DNA of 64,000 nt from Serripes groenlandicus (Eukaryota; Mollusca; Bivalvia; Cardiida; Cardiidae), in NCBI GenBank assembly GCA_031761405.1, contig JASEVX010000013.1, forward strand, positions 34,290,458-34,354,457, in the 5' to 3' direction. Shown piece after piece: positions 40,701 through 49,700 of this stretch (positions are counted from its first letter, which is position 1; every line of letters begins with the position of its first letter). A program made the translations under genes and the position numbers. The notes beneath the pieces were generated by a model. That model ran no database searches. It worked only from the letters and a program-made list of their open reading frames with translations, and was not told where the DNA came from.

Positions 40701-43700
40701 ACAGCTTATGTGGCATACTTCTGAACGCAGTGCAGGGATTTAGTTTCGATATTTGTCCGACGGAAATATTTCGCCTGTTTGTCATGCGTCCTTATATGAA
40801 TAATATGTAAGCAATCTCAATAAAATCAGATTAAAATACTTCGATGTGCGTATATTTCATCTGATAACCTGATGATATGTATATTGGTTATCTCCCCTGT
40901 TGATACCTTACGATATTGAAGGTAGCATATTGATTGACCGGTTATCAGATTTATACTCGCTGTTGTTACTGTAGCGACGTGTCTGTCTAGTTTTAATGAT
41001 ATTGTTTTGTATAAAGAATGTAAACATGTACCATTCTGATTTTTTTCAGAAACCTTACTCACAATCGAATTTCATACCTAGAGGAAGGTGCCTTCAACGG
41101 CCTTTTTAAGTTGATATCACTGTGAGTATTACACGTATCCTATGATAAGTTATGTCATTTGAGCCGCTTCGAGGTCTTGGTTCTGCTTCTGCTTACAGAG
41201 AAGGCTCGGACGAGCATGTGTATCCGTACAGCCTCGCCAGAGCCTTCACTGTCCGTCAACATGTACTTTGAAGTTTAAACTTATTTATTTTACATCGATT
41301 GCGAAACAAGCTTTAAGCTTATATTAATCACGCTCGATGTCTGCTTCCTGGAAACTTTTAAAACCAGTACTCGCGCCGTTTGTGTGGAAAAATCCCAAAG
41401 GCAGAACCCGCTCATCACGTGATTCGAACCCGGGACCTTTAGTACAAGAGGCCGACGCTCTACCTCTGTACCACTGACCGCGATGCATCGCTTGATAGTA
41501 AACTAGAAATATAGACCGGATACAGATTTGTTAAACAACATTGATTTACCATGCCATACGCGACTTCAATCATAATTGCGAACGATATAGGCTAATATCA
41601 GCCCGTACAGTCGTGCGGTCTAATCTTTATACAATGTTCGGTCTTTTTTCTATCAATAAATGATTTTTACAAAAGGGGGGTGGGTTAGGTCGTCACTTAA
41701 CCGTACGAGAAGGCTCCTCCGAGTCTTCACTGTCCGCAGATACAACAAGACTAAATTATCCAGACGTAGCTAGATCAGTATCTAAATATTGAACAAAAAC
41801 ACCGTTTATTTCACAACTAATTGATAGACGAATATACAAGAGTTTATCAAAAAATAATGGCTATGAGACTGTATGATGAACATTTTTAAAGTACTTGGTT
41901 GATTTAATTGATTTAACTCACGTTTGTTGTCAAAGTCTCATTTTGCTAACCTTGTTTGCTAACCCGCACAATCTTATCTTCAAACTAAACTCTTGCAGAG
42001 TGAGACGACACCGTTAAAGCACTATTCGATAAGTATGCAAGGATTTGTCAAAAACAAAGGGCGTTTATACACTTACCAGATACTGGAATTCACTTTTCTA
42101 CTTGGTTTAAACAATATTGTATTTATATTATAATATACATGTACATCTTATTACACTTTATATCAAATATTAATACAAACAGGATTGAGCAGAAAGAATT
42201 AAGCTTATTTAGGAATCTCTCTCCTTGTGTATTTCATATACATAAACTATATTTTACAGAAACTTAATGAAATTAGAAAAAAAAATGATGTTATTGTTTA
42301 TTATTACTTGCTATTTATCTTGTATTCTTTTCAGAAAATAGAAACAACACATAGAATATTTCTTTATATTCATTTAGCGCATTTACTTTTGAATATATTC
42401 TACTTGCCGTCATTCTCCTTTCTTACTTAAAGACGTATTTTGACGCATTTACATCATGCAACATTCTAAAACATTGTGGCACAGAGCGTGTTCAACTTTT
42501 ATCATAAAATATACGTTTAATATCTTTAGTAATTTACAATATTTGTGCCTACATTTGTTTACAGAGACATTTCCAACAATCGAGTTTTGACTGTGAGAAA
42601 GAACGTGTTTCATGGCTTAAAACGACTTCAATTCTTGTACGTATATTTGTAAATTGATTTATTTGGTAATCGGTATTATTTTACAGACGTCGAGTTGTCA
42701 CATACCAGATCAGACCGCTTGAGTGCGCTGGCTGATCCATATCTACGCTTGATGCAAAATCCTTAATGGTTTGAAGCGGCGCTGATTTATTTATGATCCC
42801 TATGTTGTGGCTAACCTTATAAAGGTTAACAAATCGAGGGCTTGGCGTGAAACGGTTGTAACTAAAAATCTATTTTGAAAACCCTGGTTTAGGGGCAATT
42901 TTGACCCCTTTGTAAACAAAGCAAATTTAGGTGTCATTGCTCAGAACGAGCAATGGCACCTAAATTTCCATTGTTTACAAAGAAAAGGGACTTAACGCTT
43001 TTAAAGACTTTATGGCGAGGTGAATAACCTTGGTAAAAAAAAATACCAATTTTAGTTACAACCCTTTCACGCCAAGCCCTCGAAATGCTCTCTGTCTAAA
43101 GGCCCTCCCACCATAAATGCCGCAAAACAGTATCGAACTCTGGACAAAGAGTCTCCAAACACCTACGCCTACTTATCGGCTTAGGCGGATTACTCAACAT
43201 TACAGTGTAGCCTTTTTTGATAATAATAATTACAAGAGTTTTTACAATGCTGCCAAGATACCACTTGATCGACTGGTAGGCCAACAGGGAAGATTCTAAT
43301 CGGACTGGTTTGCAGGTTGATCTTGATCATTCCAGGTCGCAAAGTCGCAAATTAACCCTTCCACGAGAAAACCAACATTATGGACTCTGCGTAATGTATT
43401 GACGCAATCCGCGCAGGCTAGTTCGGACCTACACATTCCGTCTCAGGGAGATAGAGGTTTAGCGTAACGAGTCCTGCAACAGAAAATCCACAGGAGTCGA
43501 AAGGTGTCTGTCCGGGTTAGCTTGCACGGCATGCTTAGGTTGATACGGGTCGATACTATACTATTCTCGTAATTCGGCTTAGATGTCGGTATTTATGAGA
43601 CGGCGGTCATCATTAACAGTAATTTGAGCCTGTCTGTGCGAAAATGTACAAGTTGGCATTTTTGCACAGTGTGAGCTCAGATCATACTGTCCATCTGTTC

Positions 43701-46700
43701 ATTCAGGTTCGATCCCCAGTTGCGGCACGTCGTTCGTTGTGGAGTGCCAATGAGCTAGGCAAATTTCCAAGCCTACTACTGGTTTGTTTACCCAGAGTTC
43801 CTGAACAAATGAACTGTCGCCCTGATATAACTGAAACAAAGTTTAGAAAAGGCGCTAATCCCCAGTGAATAAAACAAACCATCTGCCCAGTCTCCACATA
43901 ATCTGCACAAATTGATAAAATCTTTTAACCCTTTACCTCATACGGCAATTCTGCAGAAGACGACTTTGAACATATTTTGTCAAAATATTGAAAATCTCTA
44001 TAATTGAATGGATAACCTATGGCTAAAAGTGGAAAACATTTTGCCAAAAGGAGAAATTGCTCGTTTTGAGCAATTTCTCCTTTTGTCACTATGTTTTGAA
44101 AAAGCCCTCTGCTTAAGAGGCGTCAAAAATCGTCTATATGAGGGAAAGGGTTAACCTGATTGTGTAAGAAATTTGATAACGTAATATATCTTAATCAGAC
44201 TGTTAGGATAAGCAGGCTGATCTGGATCTACAATGTTCACAAAAAGCTAACTTGTGCCTTTTTCCCATTTACGAGCTCATTTCGGTATTTGTAGTAAGAA
44301 CTAGTCTGAGTGAAGAAACGTTGTACGTGTATTTCCAGGGATATATCACATAATACAATCACCATATTAGAGGAGACAGCCTTTGACAGTTTACACAATT
44401 TGGAAAATTTGTAAGTATCCTAAGTTTGCGGCAATATTCTATGGAAGCCGTGGAGGGACTTCTTACTTCAATACTTCTAACTTCAACATTTCTAACTTAA
44501 TCACTTTTAACTTCGAACTTCCTTACTTCTAACTGCATTACTTCTAACTTCCATACTTCTAACTTCCTTACTTCTAACATAATATGGAAGCCCTGGAGGG
44601 ACTTCTTACTTCAATACTTCTGACTTCTGACTTCTGACTTCCTTACTTCTAACTTCAACATTTCTAACTTCATCACTTTTAACTTCCAACTTCCTTAATT
44701 CTAACTTCCATACTTCTAACTTCCTTACTTCTAACTTCATTAAATTTAACTTCCAAGGTCCAAATCGTATTGTTTTCATTCAAAGAAGCACGTGGGTGGT
44801 ATAGCTCCACTATCACGTCAACGTGGTAGATTTTCTATATTGACTTCCTAAAAGCTATTAATAGTTGCCCACATGAAAAGCTGATACATTGCTTATCAAG
44901 AAATGGTATAAACGGAAAATTATTGTTAATGTTTCAGTCTATGTATGGACTATTGAAATCATGTATTAAAGTAAATGGTTGATTAACAGACTTTTTCCAG
45001 TGCAAGATCGGAACCAAACAAGGATGCTCATCGTCTCCAATAATCTTCCCACTGTTTATCAATGATTTGATTGGATAATTCCACCCACGTGCTTCTTAAC
45101 AGTTAAAAGTGATAAAGTTAGAAATGTGAGAAATGTTGAAGTTAGAAGTATTGTTTTAGTCAAATAAGTTTGGTGAATATATGTATGTTGGCTTAGTGTT
45201 TATTATGTTAAAGACTTTACCTTATGAAACCTCAAGCAACCTTAACCGTTTTAGATTCATTTTATACATGCACATGTTCCGTCACATATACATGCACAAG
45301 GTCACGTGTAAATACAACACGACGGATTAGAATAGTACAAATGAGCCGTCCCGCGAGAAAACAAAACATTGTGGACTCTGCGTAAAGCATCGACCAGGAT
45401 CAATCTAAGCATGCCGCGCAGGCTAACCCGGACACAAAATGTTTGCCTCCTTCGAATTTTCTGTTTCAGGATTCATTACTCTATACCTATATACCCCTGA
45501 GACGGAATGTTTCGGCCCTATTAGCATGCGCGGACAGTGCAGGCTGATCTGTGCCGATACATTACGCATATGCCATTATGTTGGTTTTCTCTAGGAACAG
45601 CTCATTATTATGGTCAATTATTTGAGAAAAAGTTTCAGGGCAAGCGTATCATTTCGATATATTCTACTTGCGAACAACTTTTGCACTTTCAATCGTTGCA
45701 TATTGTTTTCTTAATAGGTAGTTTTGCTTCCCCTGCGATGGCGGGGTAAAACATATAGGACTCACTTCTCCTGCGTTTGTCCGTCCATTTGTCCATTTGT
45801 CTGTCCGTCTATATATCCTGACCTATTGACAGGCATCGCATGAATTCCTTCGAGCACTCTTGAATTTTCTCATTTTATAATGAAATAAAATTCCAGGATA
45901 ACAGACGAGTTCCGGTTTTGTTGCGCAGCCCGGATATCCGGTCAGTGTCTACCGGAACCAGATGAATTTTCATCGTGTACAGATCTGATGTCGAATTACG
46001 TGCTGCGTATCAGCATCTGGATACTTGGCCTCGTGGCCTTCTGCGGCAACCTCATGGTGGTGATATGGCGGAGTAGAGATCTGAGGAAGGGCAAGGTCTG
46101 TTTACGTGTTTTGTAGCAGTGTCTTTTGTTCGTTTAAACTTTACATAGATTATGAAACAAGCTTTAATCTTATATGAATCAAGCTCGATGTCTGCTTACT
46201 TGAAACATAACCAGTACTCACGCCGTTTGTGTAGAAAATACCCAAATCAAAATCCCCCTAATCACGGTATTCTATCCTTGGGCCATATTGTTCGTTTAAA
46301 TTTATATATATTACATCTATTGCAAAACAAGCTTTCAGCTTATATTGATAACGACCGATGTCATGGTGACATAATCAGTACTTCCGAATTCAGAACCCGC
46401 TCATAACGAGATTCGAACCCGGCACCTTTTGGCACGATAGACCGATGCTCTAACATTGGGTCACGTTGCCTGTACAGCATAACGTCACTTGGCCCAATCC
46501 CAATTAAAGAAGCTTTCGGACACAAAAGGAGAAATTGCTCATAATTCACTGCCGTGAAATACTGTTGAAACCGTCGTAAAATTATTTAGAAATCGAACAG
46601 TTAGCAGATTATTCAACATACATGATAGTCCGTGCTAGCATCGTTAATACACTTATTAATTTGTTTTTGTCATGTTTAAACATTAATTGAATTATATAAT

Positions 46701-49700
46701 TGCTACATGTATAGATTGTGCAAATAACTCATCCAGCGCTGGATTTCCGAAAGTAGATTGTTCCATGTTCATAATCGGATGACTCCAGTGTTCATGTAGC
46801 AAGAGTTTTGGAATAATTTTGGTAATTATATGTAATAGATACACGATGTTTATGTCAGGTTATACCGCTCGTCACGGGTTTTCTCACCTGCATCTTTATT
46901 GTTTGCAAAAAATAATTAATACTGCAATTGACGCTGATAGAGTTGATGACGAGGCTAATACGATATAGTTTGTTTTTCTTTTGTATTAAAGGTCCACTCC
47001 TTCTTGATCACCAATCTGGCTATCGGAGACTTCTTCATGGGTATCTACCTAATGATCATTGCAGTCGTGGACTCCTACTACAGGGGTAGCTACATTCTCT
47101 ACGACATCTTCTGGCGGCAAAGCGACCTCTGTAAATTCGCGGGGTTCATATCCACGTTTTCTAGTGAACTATCAGTGCTTACTTTAACAATAATAACACT
47201 CGATAGGTTGATTTGTATTATATTCCCGCTGCATCTACGAAGACTCAAGTTAAAAGACGCGTTCTATGTGATGTTATTTATTTGGTTTACTGTATTCGTT
47301 ATAGCCATGTTTCCGTTACTGGGTTTGGACTATTTTGAGAATTTTTACGGCCGCTCAGGGGTGTGTTTGGCATTCCATATAACAAACTATAAACCCAAAG
47401 GATGGGAATATTCCGTCGTGGTGTTCCTTGTGCTTAATTTCATTTCCTTTCTAGTTATTTTTTTCTCGTACCTAAGGATGTTTTTCGTTGCTAAGCAGAC
47501 AAGGTCTGCTGTCAGAAAGTCCCAAGATAAAAATGACATTGCCATGGCTAAAAGAATGACCCTAATTGTAATGACAGACTTTTTCTGCTGGGTACCTATC
47601 ATTCTTCTCGGATTTGCCTCCCTTGGTGGCGCCACAGTACCGACAGAGGTAAGACATTTGATAGATTACTTCCCTTGTATTATCCCTATCACATATTGGT
47701 ATGTGTTCAGACATTGACTGCGTAAGGAGAAAAGGGTGTCTGGTGCATCTCCTTTTGGAATCAAATAAGGGCAGTAAGCAGTGAACCATTTAGGTTATAG
47801 CTCTAGGAATTCATCCGTCATTACGTTTATGCCTATTAAACGAGGTTGATGAAGTTATTCGCTTAACTGTTCATATGAGTGTTCATGTACGGCCATAAAA
47901 TAAAATCAGTTATCATCTAGTATTGCTCATATTTTATTTCGATGTGGAACACCCTTAATGAGCTTGCCCGGACATTTCAACCTGATTAAGGAGAGAGCTT
48001 TCTAAATAAACTAAATGCTTTCTGATTATTCCTGTTTATATTTATATTTGATATGAATTGAAATATTATGTAAATTGGAATATTGATAAAATATTATTTA
48101 AACAAACTTATGCCATACCTAAAATCCAATTTCTCAAATATTAAGAAATAATTCCTTGCTCATTGACTGTCGCATACTTAATACTTTAAAAGGCCAATTA
48201 AAAAATACCTATTTAGTACACACTTGGTTTTTGCAAGACTGTTTAGAGTAACATTATCACCGGAGTATTCACTGTTCGAAGATACATTTACTTATGTGGC
48301 ATGAACGACGACCATCCTTGATCTTCTACTATCCGTTTTCATTATTTGATAACAAAAGAAGAATATAGTGGGGTTTTTTTAAAGAAAAGAGTGTTTGGTT
48401 TGGGATCACGGACAGTAGTCGTACTGAGTACCTAGACATGTCCCAAATCGCTAAATGCGGCTTATTTTGATATATTTTGTAGGTATATGCCTGGGTAGCT
48501 GTGTTTGTTTTACCACTGAACTCGGCTATCAACCCTATAATCTACACGCTATCCACGGCACCGTTCATACGAACCTTCCGTAAGCGTGTCTTCACCTTTA
48601 GGAAATCCTTTACAGCATCAAAGAATGATACCAAGCATAGCTTTCTGGGTAAGTTTGTTTGTGCTTTTGGTGTTTTACGCCGTTTTCAACATTATTCCAG
48701 TAATGTCATGGCGACAGTCATGATCCCTGGGTAAATAACCCAGTTCTAGGCAGCGAAAATGTGCCCTGCCCGAGGTCACTCCACAATGCTCACTGCGAGT
48801 GGGGATCGAACCAGGGACGCCAAGTTCCAAATCCCAGAGGCTAGCAACTCGGCCACGGCGGATTCCATTTCTTAGTAAGAATAAACGCGCAAAGGTTTTT
48901 CCTAACTTTGAATCTGTCCCTTCAATTAAGATGCATCTATAAATCAGCTCCGAATTATTGTTCTTTCCACCTTCGGGAATTCGCCGTGGTCGAGTGGTAA
49001 GCGTCGGGTATTTGGAACCGGGCGCCCCGGGTTCGATCCCATGTCACGGCACCACTCATGGCGGAGTGCCCATGACCAAGGCACATTACCTAACCAAGAC
49101 CTGGTTTGTTTACCCAGGGATCATGAATAAGTGAACTATCCCCGTGATATAACAGAAATAAAGTTGAAAACCCAAATTAAAAAAAAACATTTATTTATTG
49201 TCTATATCTCTTTCGCTTACGTCTGTTGATTTCATGACCGCCTCGGTGATACTGTATAATGGTAGACCGTCTGCTTCGGTGTGGGAGGTTGAGGGTTCCT
49301 ACACCGTCCGGGTTATACCAAAGACTTAAACATGGTAGTAATGGTTTTCCCTCATTGGCGCTCAAGATTGTGAGGTAAGCATTCACCCTTTCCCTCATAT
49401 AGACGCTTTTTGACGCCTCTGCAGCAGACGGCGTTTTTTATAAAACATAGTTACAAAAGAAGAAATTGCTCAAAACGAGTAATTTCTCCTTTTGCCACAG
49501 TTATTTTCCACTTTTAGTCATAGGTTATCCATTCATTTATAGAGATTTTCCATGTTTTGACAAAATATGTTCAAAGTCGTCTGCTGCAGAATTGTCGTAT
49601 GAGGGAAAGAGTTAAGACCGACTCGCTAGCGTCTTGTAAAATGGACCAGTACGTGTCATGTAACTCGTCCCTCTCACCCTTTCACACTTAGAAACATCTG

